The notes below the pieces were generated by a model. That model was given only the letters and a program-made list of their open reading frames with translations, ran no database searches and was not told the DNA's origin. From the NCBI GenBank assembly GCA_014190355.1, contig BJGH01000001.1, positions 241,272-305,271 on the forward strand: a DNA stretch of 64,000 nucleotides, in the 5' to 3' direction. Source of the stretch: Alphaproteobacteria bacterium (GTDB lineage Bacteria > Pseudomonadota > Alphaproteobacteria > Rickettsiales > UBA1997). The stretch's first letter is position 1. Each line of letters opens with the position of its first letter. The translations under genes were made by a program, and so were the position numbers. Below are positions 45,970 to 55,008 of the stretch, one piece after another.

Positions 45970-46623
45970 ATGCTCATAAATTTAATCAAAGCTGGAGGAA
46001 TCACTATGATTCCTCTGGCAATTCTTGCGGTAATTGCTCTAGCAATTATTATTGATAAAATTATTTTTTACCGAAAACTTGTTAATATACCACAAAGTCT
46101 CATTGACTTAATTGAAAAATATAATTTTGATTGGCAATTGTTAAAAAATAATTTAAAACAACTTCCCTCGCAAAATTGTTATCGTCAGTTTTTTGAAATT
46201 ATTGTTGATATTCAAGATCAAGATCATTCAAATAAATCTTCACCAAAAGAAATCCCAGTCTGGTGGATTGAATCACGAACCAATGATCAAGCAAAAGTTA
46301 TTGAAAAAAAACTTAATTCTAGCCTTTGGCTTTTGGAAACAATTATTACCGCTTCACCTTTACTGGGATTATTTGGAACTATAATTGGCATGATGGCTTC
46401 TTTTAAAATCATTGGAAATTCTACAATCATTAATCCAACCTTAGTTTCAGCAGGAGTTGCCGAAAGTTTAATTGCAACTGGTTTTGGATTATTAATTGCC
46501 ATTATTGCCTTATTTGCTTTTAACTATTTTTCACGCTTACAAAATCAAACTTTAGATGAAATGGAAAGACTTGCCACAAAGCTGATTGATCACATAAAAA
46601 TTGATCGCAAAATTAATGACTAG
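45970..46623 (+). CDS. exbB: ExbB-type proton channel subunit
   Basis: A 217-residue member of the MotA/TolQ/ExbB family. It has three membrane helices: about 10-28, then 115-140 within LETIITASPLLGLFGTIIGMMASF, and 160-185 within VSAGVAESLIATGFGLLIAI, the conserved pore-forming block. With ExbD it uses the proton gradient to energise TonB. It starts 18 bases after the receptor gene and is followed after 3 bases by exbD. TolQ is the main alternative, but the receptor and TonB neighbours favour ExbB. Confidence 0.93.
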   Translation: MLINLIKAGGITMIPLAILAVIALAIIIDKIIFYRKLVNIPQSLIDLIEKYNFDWQLLKNNLKQLPSQNCYRQFFEIIVDIQDQDHSNKSSPKEIPVWWIESRTNDQAKVIEKKLNSSLWLLETIITASPLLGLFGTIIGMMASFKIIGNSTIINPTLVSAGVAESLIATGFGLLIAIIALFAFNYFSRLQNQTLDEMERLATKLIDHIKIDRKIND

Positions 46624-46626
46624 ATT

Positions 46627-47034
46627 ATGAAGTTCAAAAGAATTCGTGTTAGTAAAAAAGGCAAAATTGAAATTATACCGATGATTGATGTAATGTTTTT
46701 TCTTTTAGCGACTTTTATTATTGCCTCATTATCAATGCAATATTATCAAGGAATATCGGTAAATTTAAGTCAAGGGCAAGCTGAAAAAATAAGTCAAGAA
46801 CAAACCATAACAATTAGCATAACTAAAGATAATTTAATTTATGTTAATAAAAATAAAGTAGAATTATCAAATATTGTTAATGAAATTAATAAACTTTACC
46901 CTAATCAAGATTTGTCAGAAAAAATCATTCTTCTAGCTTGTGATAAAGATTCTAAACAAGGTTTTGCTACACAGGCCATGCTCATGATTAGTAAAGCTGG
47001 AGGGCAACATTTTTCAATAATCACTCAACCTTAG
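46627..47034 (+). CDS. exbD: ExbD-type biopolymer transport protein
   Basis: A 135-residue protein with one N-terminal membrane helix and a periplasmic domain. The segment IEIIPMIDVMFFLLATFIIAS (15-35) contains the conserved proton-carrying aspartate, Asp22. The rest ends with a typical LLACDKDSKQGFATQAMLMISKAGGQHFSIIT block. It works as a dimer inside the ExbB pentamer. The gene begins 3 bases after exbB and is followed after 9 bases by the tonB-like gene. Confidence 0.93.
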   Translation: MKFKRIRVSKKGKIEIIPMIDVMFFLLATFIIASLSMQYYQGISVNLSQGQAEKISQEQTITISITKDNLIYVNKNKVELSNIVNEINKLYPNQDLSEKIILLACDKDSKQGFATQAMLMISKAGGQHFSIITQP

Positions 47035-47043
47035 TTATTAAAA

Positions 47044-47580
47044 ATGTATCGCCCCTTTTTAAGTTACAGTTTAGCAATTTTGTTTTACGGACTAATTCTT
47101 TCAACAAGTTTATTTTTTTATAAATACAATCAGACTCTACCAAAAATTTCCTTGCAAATTGATGCTAAAATTTTTGATCAAATTCAACATGGCAATGATC
47201 ATCAACATGAATTTTCAAAAGAAATTAGCAAAGAACACAACAATAAGGCTCAGCATCATTATGATCATTTGGAAGGTAAAAAACCAGATTTAGTTCAACA
47301 AAAAAATCCAGATCGCTCAAACATCGCCAAAAATTTAGCCCCACTTTATCAACCTCTTCCCGATATCCCCGAAGAGCTTCGTTTTGAAGCAATGCGAACC
47401 ACTGCTCTGGCTCGTTTTAATATTAAAAGCGATGGTTATGTTGAGAGTGTTGAATTAATTAAGGCAAGCAATTCACCAAAATTAAACTATCTATTAGTCA
47501 AATCACTAAAGCAATGGCGATTTCCTCCTGCTAACAACAATTCAAGCCAAGAAATCTCAATTACCTTTGAAGTTAAGTAA
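47044..47580 (+). CDS. tonB: TonB-family energy transducer with a histidine-rich linker
   Basis: A 178-residue TonB-like protein. One N-terminal membrane helix (about 8-26) is followed by a linker and a C-terminal TonB box-binding domain (about 100-178) with ARFNIKSDGYVESVELIKASNSPKLN and LKQWRFPPA. The linker lacks the Pro-rich Glu-Pro/Lys-Pro repeats of classical TonB and instead carries seven histidines in 27 residues (His49 to His75). That could bind Zn, Cu or Ni in the periplasm. It completes the receptor-exbB-exbD-tonB cluster and ends 23 bases before the convergent dsbB gene. Confidence 0.88.
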   Translation: MYRPFLSYSLAILFYGLILSTSLFFYKYNQTLPKISLQIDAKIFDQIQHGNDHQHEFSKEISKEHNNKAQHHYDHLEGKKPDLVQQKNPDRSNIAKNLAPLYQPLPDIPEELRFEAMRTTALARFNIKSDGYVESVELIKASNSPKLNYLLVKSLKQWRFPPANNNSSQEISITFEVK

Positions 47581-47603
47581 CAAATATTTTATTCAAAAAA
47601 ACC

Positions 47604-48155
47604 TTAACCATTCTTAAAATTTTTTTTATTAAATTTAAAAATACAACTATAAAAAATTACCAAGACTAGACAAAATATAAAGTTCCAATTTGCCATTGAT
47701 AACCCAAAAATCATTAATTCAGGTTCGTCACATTTTTTTACTTTAGCGTTTTTCAGAATTTCTCGCAATTGCTCAAGATCATTAACCTTGGCAATATTTT
47801 CAGTTGCACAACCGCTGAACGCTTTAATAATTTTTAGCTCAACAGCTGAGTGATATAATGCCAATAAAGCATTAAAAGCTAATAACAAAATACAGATAAT
47901 AAAAATATTTTTTTTTAATCGCTCACTAACTTTTATCGAAGTTTTTTTTACAAAAAAATAAACTAAGGTTAAAAAAATTATCGCATAAAAAGGGATTCGT
48001 TGATAAAGACATAGAATGCAAGGCTCATAACCAAAAATATACTGAGCAATAAAGGCTAAAGCTAATACCAAAGCACAAATCAAAAATAAGGAAGTAAAAG
48101 AAAAGTTGTAAAAATCTTTTTTTAAAAAATATTTCAATGAAAAATTTTTATTCAT
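47604..48155 (-). CDS. dsbB: Disulfide bond formation protein DsbB
   Basis: A 183-residue inner-membrane protein with four membrane helices from ATG 48155; a TTG four codons upstream (48167) is possible. The first redox pair is GYEPCILCLYQR (Cys46/Cys49) and the second is FSGC...KKC (Cys116/Cys142), matching DsbB. It re-oxidises DsbA using quinone. Substrates in this window include the carbonic-anhydrase-like protein with its Cys87-Cys237 pair and the DUF2946-like protein. The start overlaps the end of pgi by 8 bases, so the two are coupled. Confidence 0.93.
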   Translation of the reverse strand: MNKNFSLKYFLKKDFYNFSFTSLFLICALVLALAFIAQYIFGYEPCILCLYQRIPFYAIIFLTLVYFFVKKTSIKVSERLKKNIFIICILLLAFNALLALYHSAVELKIIKAFSGCATENIAKVNDLEQLREILKNAKVKKCDEPELMIFGLSMANWNFIFCLVLVIFYSCIFKFNKKNFKNG

Positions 48156-49383
48156 AAAAATTAGCAAGAATTTGTTTAGCTAAATCTTTTCTAAGCTCAA
48201 CTGCTGGTTGATCAAAAGGATTAATATTTTTTGCATAAGCAATTGCAATAATTTCCAAAAACATCTGCATCATTAACCCTCCTAAGCTCTCTTCATCAAC
48301 CTTATTAAGTTCAAATAATCTGATTGGTAATTTTTTTTGCCTTAGAACCTCAATGGTGGTATTTTTTTCAATATCAAGAATTTCTGATAATTTTTTGTTA
48401 GCAAATAATGTTTTACAACCCTCAAGATCGTTAATTGTATAATCATTTGTTTTTATTTTAGCACTAATAAAAGTAAAAAACTTATCGTGATTGCCTTCCA
48501 GATAAAGTTGGAGCTGACTATGCTGATCAACAGTTCCCATTGAATTAATTGGCGTAGCACCATAGCCATTCTTACCCAATGATTCGGCTAAAAGTTGTCG
48601 ATACCAATCAGTGAAATTTTTTAAAATATCAACATAAGGCATGAAAACATTATTACGAAATCCCCGATTATAAAGCTCAATTTGGATAGCAATTGAATCG
48701 GCAATCGTTGGATTATTTAAAAAATAATCAATAGCAAGCTTAGCGCCGCTGCGAAATTTTTTTACATCAAGACAAGCAATCAAAGCAGGAATAACTCCAA
48801 CCGCACAAAATACTGAATATCTTCCACCAATGTCCGCAGGATGATCGATTACTTCAGCATTGATTTTATTGGCAATTTGTGCTAAAGAACTCGATTTATC
48901 AGCAGTTATAAATAAAAAATTGTCAGCAAAAATTTGTTGAGAATGATTTTCCTTTTTAAACTTATCAATCACAATCAAAGCTTGGCAAATTGTTTCAACG
49001 GTTTGACCAGATTTACTGATTACTAAAAAAAAACTTGTTACAAAATCAACATTTTTTAAAGAATTAGCAATTGAATCAGGATCGATTGATTCAATAAACT
49101 CAAGTTGGCAATTTGGCTTAATAGCGCAAATAGTTTTGGCACCTAAACTTGAACCACCCACTCCCAAAACAAAGATTTTTTTAAATTTCTGCAATGACTG
49201 AGTTATTTTCTGAAAATTTTCTAGATCGTCTTTTTTTTCAACGATATTTATGGCTGGGATTTTTTTTTCAGCAATTTCATTTCTTAAGCGCTTAATTGCT
49301 TTTTCAACATTCTGTCTTTCAAAAGTTGAAACATCACTAATTTCAATATTTTTAAACTCTTGGTGATATAAATTGAAGGTCAT
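48148..49383 (-). CDS. pgi: Glucose-6-phosphate isomerase (short form)
   Basis: A 411-residue PGI, shorter than the ~550 of E. coli. Conserved blocks include VLGVGGSSLGAKTIC, FFLVISKSGQTVETI with the phosphate-binding SKSGQT, DIGGRYSVF, the catalytic region around GTVDQHSQLQLYLEG with the ring-opening His, and a C-terminal NPFDQPAVE segment with the family's lysine region following. It interconverts glucose-6-phosphate and fructose-6-phosphate, supporting gluconeogenesis or sugar-nucleotide supply for envelope glycans. It is unusual for an obligate intracellular Rickettsiales to keep it. Confidence 0.93.
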   Translation of the reverse strand: MTFNLYHQEFKNIEISDVSTFERQNVEKAIKRLRNEIAEKKIPAINIVEKKDDLENFQKITQSLQKFKKIFVLGVGGSSLGAKTICAIKPNCQLEFIESIDPDSIANSLKNVDFVTSFFLVISKSGQTVETICQALIVIDKFKKENHSQQIFADNFLFITADKSSSLAQIANKINAEVIDHPADIGGRYSVFCAVGVIPALIACLDVKKFRSGAKLAIDYFLNNPTIADSIAIQIELYNRGFRNNVFMPYVDILKNFTDWYRQLLAESLGKNGYGATPINSMGTVDQHSQLQLYLEGNHDKFFTFISAKIKTNDYTINDLEGCKTLFANKKLSEILDIEKNTTIEVLRQKKLPIRLFELNKVDEESLGGLMMQMFLEIIAIAYAKNINPFDQPAVELRKDLAKQILANFYE

Positions 49384-49561
49384 AATTAAATTAAATAATT
49401 TATAAATTATTGTTAATTGTTAATAACTTAAAGTAAAAAGTAAAGTAAAAAAAAGAAAAATATTGACTTTACAATTGTGATTATTTGATTAAAATTTGAA
49501 AAGTGATAACTAAAAAATTAATTTACAACTTCACAATTTTATTGACAATATTGTATTATTT

Positions 49562-49636
49562 GGCTAGGTAGCAAAGTGGTAATGCAGAAGCCTGCAAAGC
49601 TTCTATGCGCCGGTTCGATTCCGGCCCTGGCCTCCA
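49562..49636 (+). tRNA. tRNA-Cys (GCA)
   Basis: A complete 75-base cloverleaf including the encoded CCA end. The acceptor arms GGCTAGG and CCTGGCC pair with one G-U. The anticodon stem GAAGC/GCTTC encloses the loop CTGCAAA, giving anticodon GCA. The T loop TTCGATT is normal, and the discriminator base is U, as expected for cysteine. There is no other gene in the 289 bases between pgi and nadK. A TTGACT at 49463 has no convincing -10 partner. Confidence 0.97.
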
Positions 49637-49672
49637 CTAAAAAAACTCTTACAACAAATTAATTTTTAAAAA

Positions 49673-50479
49673 CTAATTCATAAATTGTTCTCTAATTATC
49701 CTTTCTTCCAACGAATGGTTATTATCAAATAAAATTTCAAAATTGGTTTTTAATTCTTGAAAAACTTCAACTTTAATAACATCTCTAACCTCTCTTGAGT
49801 CAGCTGTAGCACTGACTGATCTACTCTGTGGTTCTAAAATCTCAAAAATAACTTTGCAATTTGCAGGCAATAATGCTCCATTCCATTTTCTTGGACGAAA
49901 GGAACTTATCGGCGTTAATGCCAATATTTCCGCTCCAAAGGGAATGATTGGCCCACCGGCCGATAAGTTATATGCAGTGGAACCAGCAGGAGTAGCAACC
50001 ATTACTCCATCCGCCATTAAACAAGCTAGTCTTTCTTGTTGATTAATGACAATACGAATTTTACATGCTTGATTAGTTTGACGAAGCAAGGCAATCTCGT
50101 TGATCGCAATAAAACTATGAACCTGCTGATTAATATCCCACGCATTCATTCTTAAAGGGTGAATTCTCGCTATTTCCGCTACAGCTATGTTTTCTAAAAC
50201 TAAATCATGGTTATAGCTATTCATTAAAAAACCGATCGTTCCACAATTTAGCCCATAAACTGCAATTGGTTTTTTTTCAAAAGCGTGGAGAATTCGAAGC
50301 ATAAGACCATCTCCGCCAATTGCAATTATTAGATCAATTTGCTGATCGTAAGCCTTTTGAATTGAACTTTGCTTATCAATATCCAAATCAAAAAAACTAT
50401 ATTTCTTTAACAATTCATTTTTAATTTTTTGAGCTTGATGATTTTTTAAAGCACAAATAACGGCAATTTTTTTAAACAT
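49673..50479 (-). CDS. nadK: NAD kinase
   Basis: A 268-residue NAD kinase of normal length. The family motif GGDG is at 55-58 (LIIAIGGDGLMLR), followed by YGLNCGTIGFLMN. A conserved Asn-Glu lies in AINEIALLR, and ADGVMVATPAGSTAYNLSAGGPI forms the substrate pocket. It makes NADP from NAD and ATP or polyphosphate in the cytoplasm. It follows rlmB with a 3-base gap and is probably translated from the same mRNA. Confidence 0.95.
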   Translation of the reverse strand: MFKKIAVICALKNHQAQKIKNELLKKYSFFDLDIDKQSSIQKAYDQQIDLIIAIGGDGLMLRILHAFEKKPIAVYGLNCGTIGFLMNSYNHDLVLENIAVAEIARIHPLRMNAWDINQQVHSFIAINEIALLRQTNQACKIRIVINQQERLACLMADGVMVATPAGSTAYNLSAGGPIIPFGAEILALTPISSFRPRKWNGALLPANCKVIFEILEPQSRSVSATADSREVRDVIKVEVFQELKTNFEILFDNNHSLEERIIREQFMN

Positions 50480-50482
50480 AAC

Positions 50483-51301
50483 CTAAGAACTTGTAATTTG
50501 ATATAAAGCAATAGCACATGCTACGGAAACATTGAGACTCTCAACTTCTTTACTAGTTTCAACTTTCAATAAAAAATCGCAATTCTTTTTTACTAACTGT
50601 CTAATTCCCTCACCCTCTGAGCCAACTACTAAAGCAATGTTTCGATATTGGTTAACTTCTTTGATATTTATTGAAGCATGAGAATCAAGTCCAAAACTCC
50701 AATAACCAATTTTTTTAATTTTTTCTAAAAAATTATTAAAATTATTAACGACAATTAAATCAGCAAATTCAATATTTCCAGCTGACGCTTTAACAATCGT
50801 TGCATTTTCGATAACCGAATGGTGATTAGAAAATATTATCTTATTAAAGCCAAAAGCTGTGGCACTTCTAATAATTGCTCCAACATTTTGTGGATCACTA
50901 ATTTGATCAAGCATTAATAATTTTGGTAAGTTATTTTCTGGCAGTTGATATAACTCTTCCAAAAAATCAATTTGCTCTTTAACCTTTAATTTAGTAGTAT
51001 CAAGAGCAATTCCTTGGTGAACAAAATTTTTACCAACCAATTCATCAATTTTTTGATTATCTACTAATCTAATTAATTCGCGGTGTTTATTTAAGTCATT
51101 TTTTTCAAGAAATATCTCAAGCTCTGGTTGAGAATTTTTTGTAACATAAATCGCAAAAAACTTTCTTCTTTTAGCTTTTAAAGCCATAAAAACCGGATTT
51201 TTACCAGCTATATAAAAACTTTGTTCACAATTACCATTTCTTTGATAAAATCGAGGTGATAAGAAACTTTGAGATTTATAAGGTAATTTTTTTTTATTCA
51301 T
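50483..51301 (-). CDS. rlmB: 23S rRNA (guanosine-2'-O-)-methyltransferase RlmB (SpoU family)
   Basis: A 272-residue SpoU-class methyltransferase. The N-terminal substrate-binding domain (about 28-105) begins at FYIAGKNPVFMALK and contains VHQGIAL. The C-terminal SPOUT domain has the motifs LDQISDPQNVGAIIRSATAFG, ALVVGSEGEGI and ESLNVSVACAIALYQ, which form the knot for S-adenosylmethionine. RlmB methylates G2251 of 23S rRNA. A tRNA-directed TrmH relative is possible, but the YgfB-like N-terminal domain and order of motifs favour RlmB. Confidence 0.9.
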   Translation of the reverse strand: MNKKKLPYKSQSFLSPRFYQRNGNCEQSFYIAGKNPVFMALKAKRRKFFAIYVTKNSQPELEIFLEKNDLNKHRELIRLVDNQKIDELVGKNFVHQGIALDTTKLKVKEQIDFLEELYQLPENNLPKLLMLDQISDPQNVGAIIRSATAFGFNKIIFSNHHSVIENATIVKASAGNIEFADLIVVNNFNNFLEKIKKIGYWSFGLDSHASINIKEVNQYRNIALVVGSEGEGIRQLVKKNCDFLLKVETSKEVESLNVSVACAIALYQITSS

Positions 51302-51348
51302 AATTGGTAAAATTTAAAAAATAATAAATTTTTTTTAAATTTTAAGAT

Positions 51349-51359
51349 ATTATATTATA
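51349..51359 (-). promoter_or_regulatory. Overlapping -10-like TATAAT boxes upstream of rlmB
   Basis: On the minus strand two perfect TATAAT hexamers overlap (51354-51359 and 51349-51354) about 50 bases before the rlmB start. No single -35 at 17 bases stands out; TTGCCT and TTAAGG lie further upstream at non-ideal spacing. Likely the rlmB-nadK promoter, but unproven. Confidence 0.35.
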
Positions 51360-51492
51360 TACTCAAGGCAATTAAGACCTTAAGATTATTTTAAAATTAA
51401 GCTTTACCTTATCATCTAAAATCTCAAGATTTAATTAAAATTAAACTTTTAAATATTTAATAAATTAATTTTTAATTAAACTCAATAATTTT

Positions 51493-53082
51493 TTATATTC
51501 CTCTGCCATCAATTGTATTATTTGTTTGATTTGCTTTAGGTTTTGTTGGGTTATAGCCGGGAGGCGCAGATCCTAAATCTCTATTATAATTCATAAATGC
51601 TTTAATATTAATCCTATTAAGAAGATCTTTATAGCTATCGTTTAGAAATTTACCATCTTTTGTTAATTCAATAGTTTGTATTGGTTTATTTGGCAATAAT
51701 ATTCCACAAAATTTATCTTTTAGACTATCACAACTTAGCAAAGATTCTTTTTCCTGATCTAATTTTTCAATAAAATTCCTTATATCATTTTTAACCTTAT
51801 GATCAAAGGTAAGTAGTAGCAAATTATCTGTATTATTATCCAAAAAAACAAGATAAAGAAATTTATTATCTCTATCTTCTAATAAAAGAGGTATTTTAAA
51901 TTTTTTTTCTTTTTCAAATTGTCTTATAAATCGTAATTTTTCATCTATGGTAATCCCAGTATTTATCAAATCTAATTTAGCAGGAGGAGTTTCTTTAATT
52001 GGTAATTTACAATGGACACTCAATAATTTCGATCCGAGCTGCGCTGAATATTGTCCAGAACTCTTTATCTCGTCATCAATCTTATCAATAAAATTTTTTA
52101 AATGAATTTTATTAAGAAAATCTTCATAACTAAGACCATAAGGCATATCATTTGGTGTTAATACAATTGGTTCTATTGGTGTTGTTTTATTTAGCGATAA
52201 TATTTTATTAATTTCATCTTCAAGATTATCACAACTTAACAAAGATTCTTTTTGTTCAACTAATTTAGTTGTAATAAAATCCTTTATTTGTTTTGTTTCA
52301 AAATGATCAGAACCTTTTCTAAAAGTAAATAATAACAAATTATTTGTTTTATTATCTAAAAGAACAAGATCAATAATGTCTTTTTGTCTATCTTCTAATA
52401 AAAGAGGGTTTTTAAAATTTTTCTCTTTTTCACATTTTCTTATAAATTGTAATTTTTCATATACAGTATTTCCAGGATTCCTCCAGTCAAATTTAGTAGT
52501 TGAAGAATCTGGTTTAGGGGGAGAATTTTCTGATAAATTAGATCCTCCAGAAGCACTTGCGGCTCGAACGTCTTGTTGATCAGTTATTTGATGATTAGCC
52601 AGCTCTAAAAATTTTCTCAATTCTTCTTTCAGAAAAAAATCTGATTTAGAATTGAAGTCCTCCAAAAACAAATACTCTTTGCCATCTTCAAAAAGAGTTT
52701 TAGTGAATATACCTGAATTTTTTATTCTTGTTTCAAAGTCTTCGATTTGATAATTTGGTAAAATGTTTGATAATAACCCTGAGAATAATCTCATTCTTTT
52801 AATACAATTTTTTTCAAGATCTTCTATTTTACTGTCATCAATATATTTAAGATGTTCTCCCTCATTAAAATATTTAGATAAATAAAAAAAGGGTGATGAT
52901 GTAGATTTATCAACTTCATGATTATCTGAAGTTTCAGTAATTCCATTGCCAACACTTTTAGCAATTGATGATACAAAACTTTCAGATACTTTAAAAAAAA
53001 ATTCATCTATTTCTTTTCTTTTAAAAAAAATATTAAAATAAGTGGTGATTCTATCTTCAAGATTTAAAACTGGATTTGACAT
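51493..53082 (-). CDS. Unknown 529-residue protein with an internal ~130-residue duplication
   Basis: A hydrophilic protein with no signal peptide and no membrane segment; I recognise no family. Residues ~198-334 (repeat A) and ~368-496 (repeat B) are clearly copies: both run through EKLxFIRxxEKEKxFKxPLLLEDR, LVxLDNxTxNLLLxTF, LDQ/VEQ-KESLLSCDxL and a final SYxDxLNxI. The N-terminal ~165 residues are helical and not repeated, although LFEDGKEYLFLEDFN (130-144) faintly echoes the repeat core. The two linkers (170-197 and 500-529) are low-complexity with Ser and Pro/Asn. Such a modular soluble protein in a type-IV-secretion-bearing genome could be an effector, but nothing here proves it. Confidence 0.65.
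   Translation of the reverse strand: MSNPVLNLEDRITTYFNIFFKRKEIDEFFFKVSESFVSSIAKSVGNGITETSDNHEVDKSTSSPFFYLSKYFNEGEHLKYIDDSKIEDLEKNCIKRMRLFSGLLSNILPNYQIEDFETRIKNSGIFTKTLFEDGKEYLFLEDFNSKSDFFLKEELRKFLELANHQITDQQDVRAASASGGSNLSENSPPKPDSSTTKFDWRNPGNTVYEKLQFIRKCEKEKNFKNPLLLEDRQKDIIDLVLLDNKTNNLLLFTFRKGSDHFETKQIKDFITTKLVEQKESLLSCDNLEDEINKILSLNKTTPIEPIVLTPNDMPYGLSYEDFLNKIHLKNFIDKIDDEIKSSGQYSAQLGSKLLSVHCKLPIKETPPAKLDLINTGITIDEKLRFIRQFEKEKKFKIPLLLEDRDNKFLYLVFLDNNTDNLLLLTFDHKVKNDIRNFIEKLDQEKESLLSCDSLKDKFCGILLPNKPIQTIELTKDGKFLNDSYKDLLNRINIKAFMNYNRDLGSAPPGYNPTKPKANQTNNTIDGRGI
51595..52491 (-). repeat. Protein-coding internal duplication (repeat B 51595-51981, repeat A 52081-52491)
   Basis: The two repeat copies of the 529-residue protein map to 52081-52491 (A) and 51595-51981 (B). 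The DNA is also similar, for example around the KESLLSCD codons, so the duplication is not ancient. Identity by eye is about half at the protein level. Confidence 0.8.
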
Positions 53083-53228
53083 TTAAAAAAAATTAAAATT
53101 AAAAAAAATTTTTATACTTACAAATTTCAGATTTTTTTTAAAAATGTCAATAAATTTAAAAAAAATTTTAAAAAAAACCAAAAACTTGTAGTTAAATTTT
53201 AAGAAAGTAACAATCTTCTTGCCAAGAT

Positions 53229-54203
53229 CTAAAACCAATTTTTGTTTTTAAAAAAAATCGCCAATATAATAGCAATTAAAAACATTAAAAAACAAAAAAT
53301 GTAAAAACCACTTGGGTTATTTGCTCCAGGTATTTCATTAAAATTCATACCAAACAAACCTGTAAAAAAAGTTAAAGGCATAAAAATAATTGCTACTACC
53401 GATAACTTAAACATGTTTTTGTTAATTCTCTCATTAAGGTAATGCATTAACTCATCTTGTAAAATTTTTGCTCTACTTGCTACCTCCTCCGCTTCATCAA
53501 GTAGCTGTGAAATATGATTGTGATTTTCCTGAAAATGTCTTCTTGCCCAATCATTAATCCAAATTGATTCAACATATCTTAACTTGCCAATCATTTCTTT
53601 TTGAGGAGTTAAATATCTTTTAAAAATAGCAAGTTGTGAACGAATTGGCAAAATTTCTTCTCGTAAATTAAGGTTATAAGATTTAACAATTTTATTTTCA
53701 ATATTATCAACCTTATCACCAATACCATAAAGAAATGGAGCTGTAGTAGCAATAGATTGATCAATTAAATTATATAAAAATTCTTCTGCGGTTTTAATAA
53801 CTTTTCCACCATCTATTTGCTCCTTGATGTTATAAATTGCTTTCATATCAGAATATTGCAAAGTAATGATACGATCTTTGTCAATCCACATTCGAAGTGA
53901 AACCATTTCCTCAGGTTCAACTGCATTTAAGGCTACTCCACGAATAATTACTAGAAGTCCTCTTTCAAATTCAATAATTCTTGGACGAGTCTCATGAGCA
54001 ATTAATGCTTCGATAATTAAATGATCAAGATAATTTACTTTTTGAATTAACCATCTTTTTGCCAATTCATCATTTGCATCAAGATGAACCCAAGACAAAC
54101 CTTCACTTTTTAACTCCCCAGCAACCCTACTATCATCAAGCTTTATTGCTCTGGAATCATTGGCAAAAGAATAAGAAAATAAAATATGATTATTTTTGTT
54201 CAT
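53229..54203 (-). CDS. CorA/ZntB-family divalent cation transporter
   Basis: A 324-residue protein of the CorA fold. The N-terminal ~255 residues are a cytoplasmic alpha/beta domain with a long pore-lining helix, ending at two membrane helices. The GMN motif, which selects for hydrated divalent cations, is at 285-287 in GLFGMNFNEIPG. The N-terminal pattern WVHLDAND and IDKDRIITLQY fits the ZntB branch, a zinc carrier, better than Mg-specific CorA. It follows the SDR gene of the lipid operon by 13 bases and is its last gene, though a functional link is not obvious. Confidence 0.9.
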   Translation of the reverse strand: MNKNNHILFSYSFANDSRAIKLDDSRVAGELKSEGLSWVHLDANDELAKRWLIQKVNYLDHLIIEALIAHETRPRIIEFERGLLVIIRGVALNAVEPEEMVSLRMWIDKDRIITLQYSDMKAIYNIKEQIDGGKVIKTAEEFLYNLIDQSIATTAPFLYGIGDKVDNIENKIVKSYNLNLREEILPIRSQLAIFKRYLTPQKEMIGKLRYVESIWINDWARRHFQENHNHISQLLDEAEEVASRAKILQDELMHYLNERINKNMFKLSVVAIIFMPLTFFTGLFGMNFNEIPGANNPSGFYIFCFLMFLIAIILAIFFKNKNWF

Positions 54204-54216
54204 AGCTTTAAAAATA

Positions 54217-55008
54217 TTATTTATTACTTATATTTTTTTGATAAATATTAGTAATTATTTTTAAATAAATTTGATAAGGCAAAATCCTAAGAATTTTCAT
54301 AATTATTGTAAATTTTTTAGGAAAATGGATTTCAAATTTATTAGATTCCAGATCATGGTAAATATATTCGCTAGCTTGCTTGGATGAAACAATAAAAGGC
54401 ATCGCAAATTTATTTTTTGATGTTAAACGAGTTTCAACAAATCCTGGATTAATTATTGATAAATTTAAATTATGAGCTTTAAGTTCAGGATAAATTCCTT
54501 CACAAAGATTAATTAAACCTGCTTTAGATGCACCATATGCCAAAGATTGGGGAAGTCCACGATAACCTGCAACACTAGCAATTACTGCGATATGACCAGA
54601 TTGTTGATCAAGCATTTTTTTTACAACCAATTCAAAAAAATCAAAAATACTGGTAAAATTAACATTGATAATTTCTTTAGCAAGCGAACAGTCAAGATCT
54701 TTCAAAGTCATTTGCTCGTATAATGCTGGAGCAAAAACTACCAAATCAATTTTAGAAAATTTTATGAAATATTGCTTTACTGCATCAGCAAAACTATGAC
54801 TATTTCCAACATCGCAAACGATATAGTCAAAAACATTTGGTAAAGGATTAGAATTGAGGGTATTTTGGTGATTAACTTGATTAACAATCTCCTTTAAAAC
54901 ATCCAATCTTCGTGATGAAATAACAACATTCCAACCTTGCGAATAATATTTTTTGGCAAGCTCAAGACCTATTCCACAACTTGCTCCAATAATCCAACAA
55001 TTTTTCAT
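54217..55008 (-). CDS. Short-chain dehydrogenase/reductase
   Basis: A 263-residue SDR. The coenzyme motif is GASCGIG (8-14), and the catalytic triad is Ser145, Tyr158 and Lys162 (YGASKAG), all in the usual spacing. The SSRR after the second strand favours NADP(H). The C-terminal ~30 residues are hydrophobic and basic, suggesting membrane association. It is part of the eight-gene minus-strand operon with the fatty-acid methyltransferase; an SDR at this place is common in bacterial cfa/DUF1365 clusters. The substrate is probably a lipid intermediate, which is inference. Confidence 0.88.
   Translation of the reverse strand: MKNCWIIGASCGIGLELAKKYYSQGWNVVISSRRLDVLKEIVNQVNHQNTLNSNPLPNVFDYIVCDVGNSHSFADAVKQYFIKFSKIDLVVFAPALYEQMTLKDLDCSLAKEIINVNFTSIFDFFELVVKKMLDQQSGHIAVIASVAGYRGLPQSLAYGASKAGLINLCEGIYPELKAHNLNLSIINPGFVETRLTSKNKFAMPFIVSSKQASEYIYHDLESNKFEIHFPKKFTIIMKILRILPYQIYLKIITNIYQKNISNK

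Noticed and set aside
49542..49547. Perfect TTGACA directly before the tRNA-Cys as its -35 box
   Set aside because: It is only 15 bases before the tRNA, so a -10 at normal spacing would fall inside the mature tRNA.
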